Shown here: one piece after another, positions 18,451 to 27,200 of the stretch
Layout of the letters: each line of letters starts with the position of its first letter
How positions within the stretch are numbered: position 1 is the first letter of the stretch
NCBI RefSeq assembly: GCF_014698505.1
Contig: NZ_JACJTD010000010.1
Location: forward strand, 113,758-177,757
Reading direction: 5' to 3'
DNA length: 64,000 bases
From: Nostoc foliaceum FACHB-393
GTDB lineage: Bacteria; Cyanobacteriota; Cyanobacteriia; Cyanobacteriales; Nostocaceae
Notes under the pieces: model-generated
What the model was told of the DNA's origin: nothing
The model's database searches: none
Seen by the model: the letters and a program-made list of their open reading frames with translations, nothing else
Program-made: the position numbers and the translations under genes

Positions 18451-19200
18451 ATGCAACAGTCTTTAGACAGTATTAGCGATCCCCCAACTACCAAAACGCA
18501 GGATTCTGCACATACATCCATGCTGAAAAAGTTACTCTCTGGCGTTTTTTTTGAGCCATTATTGAGTGATTTTCGCATTATTTTTGAGCGCGATCCAGCA
18601 GCACGGAATTGGCTAGAGGTGGTGTTTTGCTATCCAGGATTGCACGCACTCTGTTTGCATCGTCTTGCTCACTGGTTACATGGTCGAGGAGTCGGTTTTA
18701 TCCCCCGGTTTATTTCTCACTTGGGACGATTTTTAACGGGAATTGAAATTCACCCAGGTGCAGAGATTGGTCAGGGTGTGTTTATCGACCACGGAATGGG
18801 TGTTGTCATTGGCGAAACTGCGATCGTGGGCGACTATACACTGATTTACCAAGGCGTCACCCTTGGCGGAACTGGTAAAGAAACTGGTAAGCGTCATCCC
18901 ACAGTGGGCAAAAATGCAGTGATCGGCGCGGGTGCGAAAGTTTTGGGTAATCTGCAAATTGGCGATCGCGTCCGTATTGGCGCAGGTTCCATTGTCTTGC
19001 GGGATATCCCCAACGATTGCACAGTTGTGGGAGTTCCCGGTCGCATTATTTCTCGGAATCAAAACGCCAGCCTTTCTCCTTTAGAACATGGAAAGCTACC
19101 CGATGTGGAAGCAACCGTGATTCGTTCTTTGCTCTCGCGCATTGAGCAACTCGAAAAACAACTGCAAACTTTAAGACAAGAGTTAGGAGTTAAGAGTTAA
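18451..19200 (+). CDS. cysE: Serine O-acetyltransferase (CysE/NifP-like)
   Basis: 249 residues. The enzyme transfers acetyl from acetyl-CoA to serine, the first step of cysteine synthesis. It shows the N-terminal helical region ([16 protein letters not shown]), then the left-handed beta-helix with [20 protein letters not shown] and [16 protein letters not shown] start at codon 24 (MLKKLLSG) is also possible. The last codons run into a heptamer array, so the C-terminal LGVKS is repeat-encoded. Its place just ahead of nifV suggests the NifP role of supplying cysteine for nitrogenase iron-sulfur clusters; that role is inferred from position. Confidence 0.95.
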   Translation: MQQSLDSISDPPTTKTQDSAHTSMLKKLLSGVFFEPLLSDFRIIFERDPAARNWLEVVFCYPGLHALCLHRLAHWLHGRGVGFIPRFISHLGRFLTGIEIHPGAEIGQGVFIDHGMGVVIGETAIVGDYTLIYQGVTLGGTGKETGKRHPTVGKNAVIGAGAKVLGNLQIGDRVRIGAGSIVLRDIPNDCTVVGVPGRIISRNQNASLSPLEHGKLPDVEATVIRSLLSRIEQLEKQLQTLRQELGVKS

Positions 19201-19222
19201 GAGTTAAGAGTTAAGAGTTAGT
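19181..19222 (+). repeat. Heptamer tandem repeat AGTTAAG x6
   Basis: Six consecutive 7-bp units (AGTTAGG, four AGTTAAG, AGTTAGT). It begins inside the 3' end of the serine acetyltransferase gene and runs past its stop codon. This is the short tandemly repeated repetitive sequence type of heterocystous cyanobacteria. Confidence 0.9.
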
Positions 19223-19271
19223 AATTATTCCCCTTATCGCCCTCATCTACCTCACTCCCCCCACTGCCAAA

Positions 19272-19541
19272 ATGAGAAAATTAAACGCCTCACAACTTAA
19301 TTCCGATCCTTTAGGCGATCAAGTTTTGCAGATTCCTTTGAGCGATCGCTGGCGAATCTATCACCGTTTACAAGAGTTAAAAATTAATAGCTCTTGTCCC
19401 CCCGATGGTTCTTTACGAGTGCAAGTGAACAATTTGGTAGAAGCGATTTTAATTCGCAGTACTGTTATGCAATTTCTTGCTTCTCGTCATGAATTATTAG
19501 AGTGGTTAGAGCGTTGCTGGGATTACAGTGATGAGTCATGA
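19272..19541 (+). CDS. Small conserved cyanobacterial protein (nif-linked)
   Basis: 89 residues, no known function. It contains LQIPLSDRWRIYHRLQELKI and a helical C-terminus, SRHELLEWLERCW. I recall this small protein from the same position, between the serine acetyltransferase and nifV genes, in other heterocystous cyanobacteria. That suggests, without proving, a role in nitrogen fixation or its regulation. It lies 71 bases after the acetyltransferase on the same strand. Confidence 0.75.
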   Translation: MRKLNASQLNSDPLGDQVLQIPLSDRWRIYHRLQELKINSSCPPDGSLRVQVNNLVEAILIRSTVMQFLASRHELLEWLERCWDYSDES

Positions 19542-19847
19542 GTCTTTCAAAAAGACCTAATTCAGACACGATTAATCTTGAATTCATGACGCAAGGACTG
19601 CACTTCATCCTTTTTGTTCATAGATGCACAAAGCTCGAATAGGTTTAGAAGTTGAAGTTACTGTAAGCTAGCAGAATTTGTTGCAGACTGAGGGAGATTA
19701 ACCGAGTTTTAGATTTTATCCAGTCTACTAAATCTGAAATTTCCCTGACATATAGCAACAATTAAAAAGGCGAAATTACCAAACCAGACTGGGGATTTCT
19801 GATTTTTAATTTTTTCCCAAATTAAGAAATTGAAAGTTCAATCAATT
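19542..19847. other. Intergenic region before the DUF2949 gene
   Basis: About 306 AT-rich bases. No gene, repeat array or clear terminator was recognised. Confidence 0.35.
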
Positions 19848-20045
19848 ATGGCGACTCGTAACAGAGATATAAAACTCCTCAATTTTTTGCACAACGAACT
19901 TGAACTTTCAAATGCCGATATTGCTGTAGCTCTGCGACACCGTGAATTAGAAAATGGGCCACTACCGATGCTCCTCTGGCAGTATGGTTTAGTTGACTTG
20001 GAGCAGCTAGGAAAGATTTTTGATTGGCTAGCAGAACAAAGTTAG
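19848..20045 (+). CDS. DUF2949-family small protein
   Basis: 65 residues from the ATG at 19848; a TTG six codons upstream is the alternative. The sequence, all helical-looking, has LLNFLHNELELSNADIAVAL and LPMLLWQYGLVDLEQLGKIF, which I recognise as the cyanobacterial DUF2949 family. Function is unknown. It lies in the nif accessory cluster on the same strand as nifV. Confidence 0.8.
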   Translation: MATRNRDIKLLNFLHNELELSNADIAVALRHRELENGPLPMLLWQYGLVDLEQLGKIFDWLAEQS

Positions 20046-20126
20046 CTAATTTGAACCCTTTAACTTTAAGTACCATTACCTGCCTAAATTACACACCAAT
20101 GCTCTAGAAAATTTGAGGTTACTAAG

Positions 20127-20243
20127 ATGATTACATCATTAATTGCTGGATTCTGTGTTTTACTTTGTTCAGGGTTCGCTAATAGTTATATTAGTTCATT
20201 GCTACTCGAACAAATTTCACCTGACATCGGTAAAAACGATTAG
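20127..20243 (+). CDS. Candidate 38-aa small membrane protein upstream of nifV
   Basis: The frame from the ATG at 20127 to the TAG at 20243 encodes 38 residues. GAGG lies eight bases before the ATG. The product is one hydrophobic helix (MITSLIAGFCVLLCSGFANS, then YISSLLLEQI) and a short polar tail ending DIGKND. It does not match a protein I know. The good ribosome-binding site and single transmembrane profile support translation, and the position 170 bases before nifV suggests co-expression. Chance remains possible at this length. Confidence 0.5.
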   Translation: MITSLIAGFCVLLCSGFANSYISSLLLEQISPDIGKND

Positions 20244-20416
20244 TAAATTATACATGGTTTTAGTTCCCTGTCATACAGATGTGATGCTGCTAATAGGTCA
20301 ATAATTAAGGATCATGTATCCTACATTATGAATTGTGATATTTTTAGCATTTACCATCGCGGGGAATTGTAGAGAGAAAGGATATTAAGAATACTTCCAA
20401 GAGAGGGATATTTGCA

Positions 20417-21550
20417 ATGAATCAAATCATAATTAATGACACTACATTACGTGATGGCGAACAAGCAGCAGGTGTTGCTTTTAACCTAGAAGAAAAAGTA
20501 GCGATCGCTAAGTTTCTCGATGCTATTGGTATCCCAGAATTAGAAGTCGGTATACCGGCAATGGGTGACGAAGAAACCCGTGCGATCGCAGCAATTTCTG
20601 ACTTGGGTTTACAAGCAAAACTCCTGGGCTGGAACCGTGCTGTCATCTCAGATATTAAGGCTTCTATCGCTTGCGGTCTGAACCGGGTGCATATTGCCAT
20701 TCCCGTTTCTGGTATCCAAATCGCCGCTAAATTTCATGGTCAATGGCGAGTAAGTTTGCAAAAACTCAAAGACTGTATCAGCTTCGCTGTCGATCAAGGT
20801 CTTTGGGTAGCAGTCGGCGGAGAAGATTCTTCCAGGGCTGATGAAAACTTCCTCTTAGATGTAGCGCTTTATGCTCAAGAATGGGGTGCATCCCGGTTCC
20901 GCTTCTGCGACACCGTAGGAGTTCTCGACCCTTTCACCACCTACACCAAGGTTAAACGGCTGGTTTCAGCTTTGATGATTCCCCTAGAAATCCACACCCA
21001 CAATGATTTTGGTCTGGCAACTGCCAACGCTCTTGCGGGTATCAAAGCTGGAGCCTTATCAGTGAATACCACAGTCAACGGATTAGGTGAAAGGGCGGGA
21101 AATGCAGCTTTAGAAGAAGTTGTGATGGCGATTAAACGCATCTACGGCGTTGATTTAGGCATCGACACTCCCAGTTTGCTGGAACTGTCTCAACTAGTTG
21201 CAGCCGCATCAGGAGCTAGCGTACCACCTTGGAAAGCGATCGTTGGCGAAAATACCTTTGCTCACGAATCTGGCATCCATGCTCACGGGGTATTGCAAAA
21301 CCCTATTACCTATGAACCATTTGCTCCCGAAGAGGTGGGTTGGGAACGGCGTTTAGTATTAGGTAAACATTCTGGACGGCATTTGGTTTCAAACTTGCTA
21401 GAACAGCATGGAATTTTCTTGAACTCCCAAGAAACCCAATCTGTTTTAGACGCAGTGCGCCATCAATCGGTACAGAAAAAACGCAGCCTGACGACAGAAG
21501 AACTATTGAATTTGGTCAGAGAACAGAGGTACTCTCATGCAACGCGATGA
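20417..21550 (+). CDS. nifV: Homocitrate synthase NifV
   Basis: 377 residues. NifV condenses acetyl-CoA and 2-oxoglutarate to homocitrate, the organic ligand of the nitrogenase iron-molybdenum cofactor. The start [17 protein letters not shown] is the family signature with the metal-binding Asp. The later [18 protein letters not shown] and [18 protein letters not shown] complete it. The length is that of NifV rather than of 2-isopropylmalate synthase, which has a longer regulatory domain. The last 14 bases overlap nifZ, so translation is likely coupled. Confidence 0.97.
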   Translation: MNQIIINDTTLRDGEQAAGVAFNLEEKVAIAKFLDAIGIPELEVGIPAMGDEETRAIAAISDLGLQAKLLGWNRAVISDIKASIACGLNRVHIAIPVSGIQIAAKFHGQWRVSLQKLKDCISFAVDQGLWVAVGGEDSSRADENFLLDVALYAQEWGASRFRFCDTVGVLDPFTTYTKVKRLVSALMIPLEIHTHNDFGLATANALAGIKAGALSVNTTVNGLGERAGNAALEEVVMAIKRIYGVDLGIDTPSLLELSQLVAAASGASVPPWKAIVGENTFAHESGIHAHGVLQNPITYEPFAPEEVGWERRLVLGKHSGRHLVSNLLEQHGIFLNSQETQSVLDAVRHQSVQKKRSLTTEELLNLVREQRYSHATR

Positions 21551-21824
21551 ATTAGAACTAAACTTGCCACCTGCTTTTGAAATTGGTGAAAAAGTCAGAG
21601 TTCGGAAACTGCTCAAAAACGATGGTACCTTTCCTGGTAAAGAAGTCGGGCAAGTTTTAGTGAACAAAGGAGATATCGGCTACATAGCCAGTATAGGAAC
21701 ATATTTGCAGACTTCCTATATTTATGCTGTGCATTTCTTGGAAACAGGATTCGTCGTCGGCTGTAAGAAAAAAGAACTAGAATCTGTTGAGGAATCTCAT
21801 GAAAGTAATGCTACGCATGAATGA
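21537..21824 (+). CDS. nifZ: Nitrogen fixation protein NifZ
   Basis: 95 residues, about the short form of NifZ. It contains the family's [20 protein letters not shown] start and [20 protein letters not shown] core. NifZ assists maturation of the P-cluster of the nitrogenase molybdenum-iron protein. The start lies within nifV and the end overlaps nifT by 26 bases, giving a tight nifV-nifZ-nifT operon. Confidence 0.95.
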   Translation: MQRDELELNLPPAFEIGEKVRVRKLLKNDGTFPGKEVGQVLVNKGDIGYIASIGTYLQTSYIYAVHFLETGFVVGCKKKELESVEESHESNATHE

Positions 21825-22002
21825 TGCCGGTACTTTAGTAGTTTACGTTGCTAAAAAAGACCTTGAAGAAGAAGTAGTCAAACAAACCGATGGAAATGAT
21901 GGCAAGATTCTTACCCTAGCAAATGGTTGGGAATTGGAATTTCGTGATTTGCCAGACACAGCAAATTTACCCCAAACAGTAGAAGCTAAACGCCTCGCTT
22001 AA
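21799..22002 (+). CDS. nifT: NifT/FixU protein
   Basis: 67 residues from the ATG at 21799, which follows GAGGAATCTC; the longer frame from 21787 lacks a good site. The start [20 protein letters not shown] and the motif LANGWELEF are typical of NifT/FixU. Its exact role in nitrogenase maturation is not established. It is the last nif gene of this operon, and a heptamer array follows. Confidence 0.95.
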   Translation: MKVMLRMNDAGTLVVYVAKKDLEEEVVKQTDGNDGKILTLANGWELEFRDLPDTANLPQTVEAKRLA

Positions 22003-22007
22003 AAACA

Positions 22008-22124
22008 GTTAGGAGTTAAGAGTTATGAGTTATGAGTTATAAGTTTTAACTCCTAATTCCTCACTCCTAACTCCTCACTCCTAACTCCTCACTTTTAACT
22101 CCCCACTCCTCACACCTAACTTTT
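22008..22124. repeat. Heptamer array with both orientations
   Basis: A run of GAGTTAA/GAGTTAT units is followed by the complementary ACTCCTA/ACTCCTC units, so the array can fold on itself. It fills the gap between nifT and the 2Fe-2S protein gene. Confidence 0.85.
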
Positions 22125-22132
22125 TATCAATC

Positions 22133-22675
22133 ATGGGTAACAAGTATTTGACGTTATCAGAATTGAATCTTGAGGGACAGTTACTAGGTTTTGTTGGTGG
22201 TGAACCAGGAAAATATAAATACTTGCAATTAGCAGTTCCATCTGGAAATGTAGAAATTAAACTGCCTAAGGAATTGCGCCGTTTACTAAGTTCATCCTTA
22301 GTTCCTGGCCAGAAAATTCGCGTTTGTGGTCATAGTAAGCTAGACTCGCGTACAAGTAAAATAAAAATTAAAGCCTATCGAGTGACACCAATTGATGCGT
22401 GTCCAAATCAAGAATTACCGCCTCAAATCAAAGCGAGGATTATGGTATGTCAAAAGTCTGGTTGCCTGAAACGTGGTGGTAAAGGGTTATTATCAGATTT
22501 AGAAAAAACTTTGTGCGATCGCGGTTTGTTAGACAAAGTTACTATTGAACATACTGGTTGCCAAAAATGCTGTGGCAGCGCCCCCAACTGTGTTTTACAC
22601 CTTGGTAAAAAGAAATACAAGAATATTCATCCTGATGCGATCGCATCCTTGCTAGAAAGTCATTTAACTCAATAA
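22133..22675 (+). CDS. Thioredoxin-like [2Fe-2S] ferredoxin-domain protein
   Basis: 180 residues. The N-terminal half is a beta-rich region without a named family. The C-terminal half, about 100-178, is a thioredoxin-like 2Fe-2S domain: MVCQKSGCLKRGG for the first cysteines, then HTGCQKCCGSAPNCVLH. These resemble the NuoE-type or bacterial 2Fe-2S ferredoxin fold. I recall a gene of this kind after nifT in related cyanobacteria, so it may carry electrons for or help assemble nitrogenase; this is inferred from position. Confidence 0.85.
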   Translation: MGNKYLTLSELNLEGQLLGFVGGEPGKYKYLQLAVPSGNVEIKLPKELRRLLSSSLVPGQKIRVCGHSKLDSRTSKIKIKAYRVTPIDACPNQELPPQIKARIMVCQKSGCLKRGGKGLLSDLEKTLCDRGLLDKVTIEHTGCQKCCGSAPNCVLHLGKKKYKNIHPDAIASLLESHLTQ

Positions 22676-22715
22676 TAACCTTCTCTAGCTTTTCTTAAGA
22701 AAATACACAGCTTTG

Positions 22716-22742
22716 TAGGGGTAAGAATTTTACCCCTATTTG
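22716..22742 (+). terminator. Probable terminator after the 2Fe-2S gene
   Basis: A 9-bp perfect stem (TAGGGGTAA at 22716-22724, TTACCCCTA at 22730-22738) with a 5-base loop is followed by TTTGTT. It lies 40 bases after the stop codon. Confidence 0.75.
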
Positions 22743-23467
22743 TTATAAGTATCGTATAGTATCATCCTTAAAAGATGATTTCACTTGATTAAAAATCTTG
22801 AGTTTGTCTTTACGACATTTAAGTATAAGGATAGAAATTATATATACAAGTACTGTACAAATTTTGTGTAGCTAGTAAACAGGAGCTACAACAGGATATT
22901 AAAATATAGCTATTATATAGTTTGAGTATATTTAGTTCTCAAGCAATATAGTTTCAATAAGTTTAAGCCCACAAGCTCAAGCTTGGGGCTAGATATTAAT
23001 ACAGTTGAATTAAGGTTGATAAATGTAATTGGAATCCAGATAATGAGAGGTCTAATCCACTATCTAAAATCTACCACTACCACGAGCATAGCTTTTGCTT
23101 TTAATATCCATGAAAAGTTTTGACTCCATTTAATGAAAAAAGTGTAGTCTTATGCATCCTGTATACTTGCTTAAATATTCAATAGTCTAATCTCACTTTA
23201 AAAATCGCAACAATAACCAAAAGTTTTGCTCGCTAATATTTTTTCTTTACTCATTGATTAGTATTTTAGCTTTTTTCTGTGTACAAATAATCAAGATATA
23301 ACCTATGTATACAATTACTGTGCAGAATTCGTGTAGAACTTGTGTAGATAAAAAATCACAATAAATTTATGTAATAAATTACGAAATATTAAATGTATTA
23401 TTATATTTATATAAGTTCAAAAAGTATTAGAAAGTACTATGATAATTGTTATATTTTCGGAGAAAGA
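22743..23467. other. AT-rich intergenic region
   Basis: About 725 bases between the nif cluster and the response regulator. It is very AT-rich and full of short direct repeats such as TGTGTAGA and TGTACAA. No gene, RNA or mobile element is recognised. Confidence 0.4.
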
Positions 23468-24166
23468 TTATTTCTGTTTGAGACGATAGCCTAATCCATG
23501 AACCGTTTCAATAAAATTTTCTGGCGCACCTAAAGCTCTGAGCTTTTGTCGAAGACATCTAATATGAGAGCGAACAGTCTCCTCTACTGGAGAATCATCT
23601 ACTGCCCAAACCTGCTCAATAATGCTAGAACGACTTAGTACACGTCTGCCATTAGCAACCAACAATTCTAAAATGGCATATTCTTTTAGTGTTAATGTCA
23701 AAGGATAAGAATCATAAGTAGCCTCATAAGTACTGAGATTTAGGTGTAACTTCTCCCAAGATAAATTCATTGTGCTTGCAGAATTACCACGTCTGAGTAA
23801 GGCACGTATACGAGCCATTAACTCTTCTAAATCAAACGGTTTAGCAACATAATCATCTGCTCCTGCATCTAAACCAGCAATTTTGTCAGCTACAGTATCA
23901 CGAGCTGTCAACATCAGCACTGGGGCGCTAGTATTTCGGTATACTGGATTAGTACTGCTAGCAGTACGCAACCGTTGACAAAACCGGATGCCATCTAGCC
24001 TTGGTAGCGTTACATCCAATACCACCAAGTCGTACTTAAATAATTCTGCTGAATTCCAAGCTGCTTCTCCATCTTTGGCAACATCTACTACATACTGCCG
24101 TCTACTTAAAGCTTCTGTAAGTACCTCTGCCAGTTGAATATCATCTTCAACTACAAGAATTCGCAT
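23468..24166 (-). CDS. OmpR/PhoB-family response regulator
   Basis: 232 residues. The receiver domain, about 1-120, has the acidic pocket (E7-D8-D9), the phosphorylation site D51 in LVVLDVTLP, and K109 in YVAKPFDLEEL. The winged-helix output, about 130-230, has LTLKEYAILELLVANGRRVL and the VRSHIRCLRQKLR recognition helix. It is divergent from the histidine kinase gene 105 bases away, its probable partner. Target genes are unknown. Confidence 0.95.
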   Translation of the reverse strand: MRILVVEDDIQLAEVLTEALSRRQYVVDVAKDGEAAWNSAELFKYDLVVLDVTLPRLDGIRFCQRLRTASSTNPVYRNTSAPVLMLTARDTVADKIAGLDAGADDYVAKPFDLEELMARIRALLRRGNSASTMNLSWEKLHLNLSTYEATYDSYPLTLTLKEYAILELLVANGRRVLSRSSIIEQVWAVDDSPVEETVRSHIRCLRQKLRALGAPENFIETVHGLGYRLKQK

Positions 24167-24271
24167 AATTTATTCCTTTATTTAGCAGTAGGTAAGTATT
24201 AGTTTAAATTTATCACGTATGCTCTGATATAATATTCAATCTTTTTCTTTTTTAGACAATCTCTTGACTTT

Positions 24272-25660
24272 ATGATGTGGCAATTTATCAAATGGTTTCC
24301 CCAACGAAAATGGATTGCTGGAGGTTTTGCTTTAACTTTATTGCTTATGGGAATAGTTAGTTTTGCTTCTTTTAAGAATGCAACTGAAATCAAACAGGGA
24401 GCTAATAAGGTGCAGAATACTTATCAGACTCTCAATACTTTGACAAATTTTTCTGCGGCAATGACATCGGCAGAATCAGCACGACGAGGATACATATTTT
24501 TGGGAAGTAAACAAGATTTAAAGCGTTATCAAAATGAAATAATAACTATGCAATCTCAACTCAAGCTGTTAAAAGAACAAATACATACTAGTTTGAGTCA
24601 ACAACAGAAATTTACACAGATGAACTCGTTAGTTAATGAAAGATTAGTTCTTTTGAAAGAATCAATAAAACTTTATCAAAAAGATAAAACAGCATTAGAA
24701 GCACAAACTAATATTACTGATCGTAGTGTTAAGCTTCGACAAGAAATCTTACGTATAATAGCAGATATTGAAGCTGAAGAACAACGTTATTTACAAAGTT
24801 TTCTAGAAGAATCTGAGAACAGCGTGCACTTGAGAATCCTAATGGAAATAGTAGGAACTATTTTAAGTGTTGCAGTAATTGTTATTTTATGTATTATTCT
24901 TAATCAGCAATGGATAAAACGTGAAAAAATTGAGTCTTTAGAATTTTCCCTAGCGCAAGAGAAAGAATTTGGAGAATTAAAAATCCGCCTGTTCTCGATG
25001 ATTTCTCATGAATTTCGTACACCTTTAAGCATCATTTTACTATCATCTCAATTATTGCAAGAGATTCTTGAAGAATTGGTAGATGAGAAGCAGTTAAAAA
25101 ATCTTTATCGGATTCAGTCTTCAGCTAAATTAATGAATCATCTGCTAACGGATATATTGACCTTAACAAGATCGGAAGCGGGAAAGTTGGATTATAAACC
25201 TCAATTAATTAATCTAGAAAATTTCTGCTTAAATTTGGTAGAAGATTTACAACTTTTTGGTACAACCCCACATTTAATAGAGTTTAGGAATTATGGGCAG
25301 TGTTTTCGAGCTAATCTAGATGAAAAACTTCTGTATTCCATTCTTAGTAACTTACTTCTAAATGCTATTAAGTACTCATCTCCTGGAAGTAAGATATACT
25401 TAATTCTGAACTCAGAAGCAGAGGCTGTATTTTTTCAAGTAATAGACCACGGAATAGGTATTTCAAAAACAGAACAGGAAAAAATTTACGAGCCTTTCTA
25501 TCGAGGTCAAAATGTGAATAATATTGTTGGTACTGGACTAGGTTTAGCTGTTGTTAAAAAATGTGTAGAACGGCACAAAGGAGAAATTTATTTAGAAAGT
25601 AAAGTAGGAGTTGGAACTACCTTTACTGTTAAGATTCCTCATGAAAATATCGTAACATAA
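24272..25660 (+). CDS. CHASE3-type sensor histidine kinase
   Basis: 462 residues. Two transmembrane helices, about 15-33 and 188-210, bracket an extracytoplasmic helical sensor with SAESARRGYIFLGS, the mark of CHASE3. The HisKA domain carries the phospho-acceptor H246 in MISHEFRTPLSIIL. The ATPase domain has SNLLLNAIKYSSPG (N-box), VIDHGIGI and GTGLGLAVV. It looks fully active. It is divergent from the OmpR-type regulator and ends 8 bases from the convergent acyltransferase gene. Confidence 0.95.
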   Translation: MMWQFIKWFPQRKWIAGGFALTLLLMGIVSFASFKNATEIKQGANKVQNTYQTLNTLTNFSAAMTSAESARRGYIFLGSKQDLKRYQNEIITMQSQLKLLKEQIHTSLSQQQKFTQMNSLVNERLVLLKESIKLYQKDKTALEAQTNITDRSVKLRQEILRIIADIEAEEQRYLQSFLEESENSVHLRILMEIVGTILSVAVIVILCIILNQQWIKREKIESLEFSLAQEKEFGELKIRLFSMISHEFRTPLSIILLSSQLLQEILEELVDEKQLKNLYRIQSSAKLMNHLLTDILTLTRSEAGKLDYKPQLINLENFCLNLVEDLQLFGTTPHLIEFRNYGQCFRANLDEKLLYSILSNLLLNAIKYSSPGSKIYLILNSEAEAVFFQVIDHGIGISKTEQEKIYEPFYRGQNVNNIVGTGLGLAVVKKCVERHKGEIYLESKVGVGTTFTVKIPHENIVT

Positions 25661-25667
25661 GTTTAAA

Positions 25668-27050
25668 TTAAATCAATCCTTCCAATGCGTGCTGCAAATC
25701 GTTCGTTACATCAGCAACAGCTTGTCTAGCAGATAAACGATTTTCTTTATACGCCGAGTAACGCTCAGAAATAGATATAGGTTCACCCACAGATATTTTT
25801 ACGTTTTGCTTACCCAAATGTGGACGCTGCACACCTTTAATGCCTTTGATTTTAGCAATCATTTGCCATAAAATTAAAGTTGTCTCAGCAAACCTTTCTA
25901 CTGTGGGATTTTCTCGAATATAATTACCAGAAACAGTTACAAAACTTTCTACTAAACGCATGTGCCACATCCGCGCATTCGCTTCTTCAGCAACGCGATC
26001 GCCTAAAGCTCTTTCAACAGCAGATACCCCTTTTACATCCTTAAATTCTTCTCTAAATATATAATTCCAACCCGCTTGTTCTACCCTCCGGCAACGGTCA
26101 CTTAAACTACCTTTTGACTGCAAATTAAAATACTGTTCTGATATTTGTAGTGCAGCATTTAACAAAGCTTGTAAACGAACTGCTAACGCTTCATTTCTAT
26201 CTTCAATTCCTTCTACTGCTGTTTTGGCATCTGCCAGCTTTAGATGATAAAATCGCGTGTAAAATTTTTCCATCAACGAAAGTAAATGTTCTGCCAAGGT
26301 TAACAATCGGGGATAAAGCGACTCTATAGAAGCATGTTCTGGTGGATTCACAGGTAAACCACTAGCCGCTTCCAATTCACTTAAAAGATTTGCGATCGCA
26401 CCCCAAGGAGCATCAACGTAACTATATTTAATCCCAACTGGTACAATTAGAACCTGTTCGGGGCGTTCAGCTTTGTGCAAATCTTCAGCACACCAAAAGC
26501 CTAATTGGGCGATACCAGGTTCTAAGGGGCTGATATTCTCCGATAAACCATTGGTTGCACCCTCTGGCGCAGCCGCCATCGGAAATCTCCCATTAGCAAA
26601 CAAGTCACGCGCCGAACGTAACCCCGTCCAGTCAGCTTTACCTCGCTGAATCGGAGTACCACCTAAATGAGAAGCAATCCAGCCAACGTGGGAACCTGCC
26701 CATAGAGGAATGCCGCGATCGTAGATAAAATGAGCATGAATGGGATGTTGTAGTGCTGTGCCTTGCGATCGCGCTACCTTTGGCACGAGTTGAGACAGCA
26801 AGTAGGTCAAACAATATGGATCGTCTGTTTTCGGATGGCGAAATGCCAGCATAAAACGGATCTTACCCTCCTGAAACTGGCGATAGAGATCCACCAGAAC
26901 CTCTACGTTGTCTGCTTCAATTTGGGTAATAGCTGTTTGCCAGTTTATCCAACTGGGTAGCAACAGATGGACGAATCGTAGAAATAAGGGGTTAAACGCC
27001 GGAGGAATAAATTCTAAGGGTGCCTGTGCTTGATAAATGACATCTGCCAA
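25668..27050 (-). CDS. Glycerophospholipid acyltransferase-like protein
   Basis: 460 residues. The region about 100-215 looks like a PlsC/LPLAT acyltransferase domain, with an H/D-containing block (IHAHFIYDRGIPLWAG), a GGTPIQRGKADW block and MAAAPEGATNGL in the place of the EGTR motif. The usual HX4D is not perfectly kept, so catalysis is likely but not certain. No clear transmembrane helix is visible. It would add fatty acids to a glycerophosphate lipid at the membrane. It sits alone, divergent from proS. Confidence 0.7.
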   Translation of the reverse strand: MADVIYQAQAPLEFIPPAFNPLFLRFVHLLLPSWINWQTAITQIEADNVEVLVDLYRQFQEGKIRFMLAFRHPKTDDPYCLTYLLSQLVPKVARSQGTALQHPIHAHFIYDRGIPLWAGSHVGWIASHLGGTPIQRGKADWTGLRSARDLFANGRFPMAAAPEGATNGLSENISPLEPGIAQLGFWCAEDLHKAERPEQVLIVPVGIKYSYVDAPWGAIANLLSELEAASGLPVNPPEHASIESLYPRLLTLAEHLLSLMEKFYTRFYHLKLADAKTAVEGIEDRNEALAVRLQALLNAALQISEQYFNLQSKGSLSDRCRRVEQAGWNYIFREEFKDVKGVSAVERALGDRVAEEANARMWHMRLVESFVTVSGNYIRENPTVERFAETTLILWQMIAKIKGIKGVQRPHLGKQNVKISVGEPISISERYSAYKENRLSARQAVADVTNDLQHALEGLI

Positions 27051-27200
27051 GGTAGTTTTCTCCTAAAGTTGCGATCAAAAAAGGCGGAAGGCTATAAGTA
27101 AAAATGAAAAAGAAATAACGCTGTGTACTTTGTACTTCATCCTTAATACTTCATACTTTAGTTGACATAGAAATTAGCGATCAAAGAAAGGCTATAAACG

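Noticed and set aside
20244..20416. NtcA-type GTA-N8-TAC site before nifV
   Set aside because: GTA and TAC triplets occur but none at the required eight-base spacing.
22008..22124. Regular short repeats as a possible CRISPR array
   Set aside because: Units are 7 bp, directly adjacent and in both orientations, with no spacers; they are cyanobacterial heptamer repeats.
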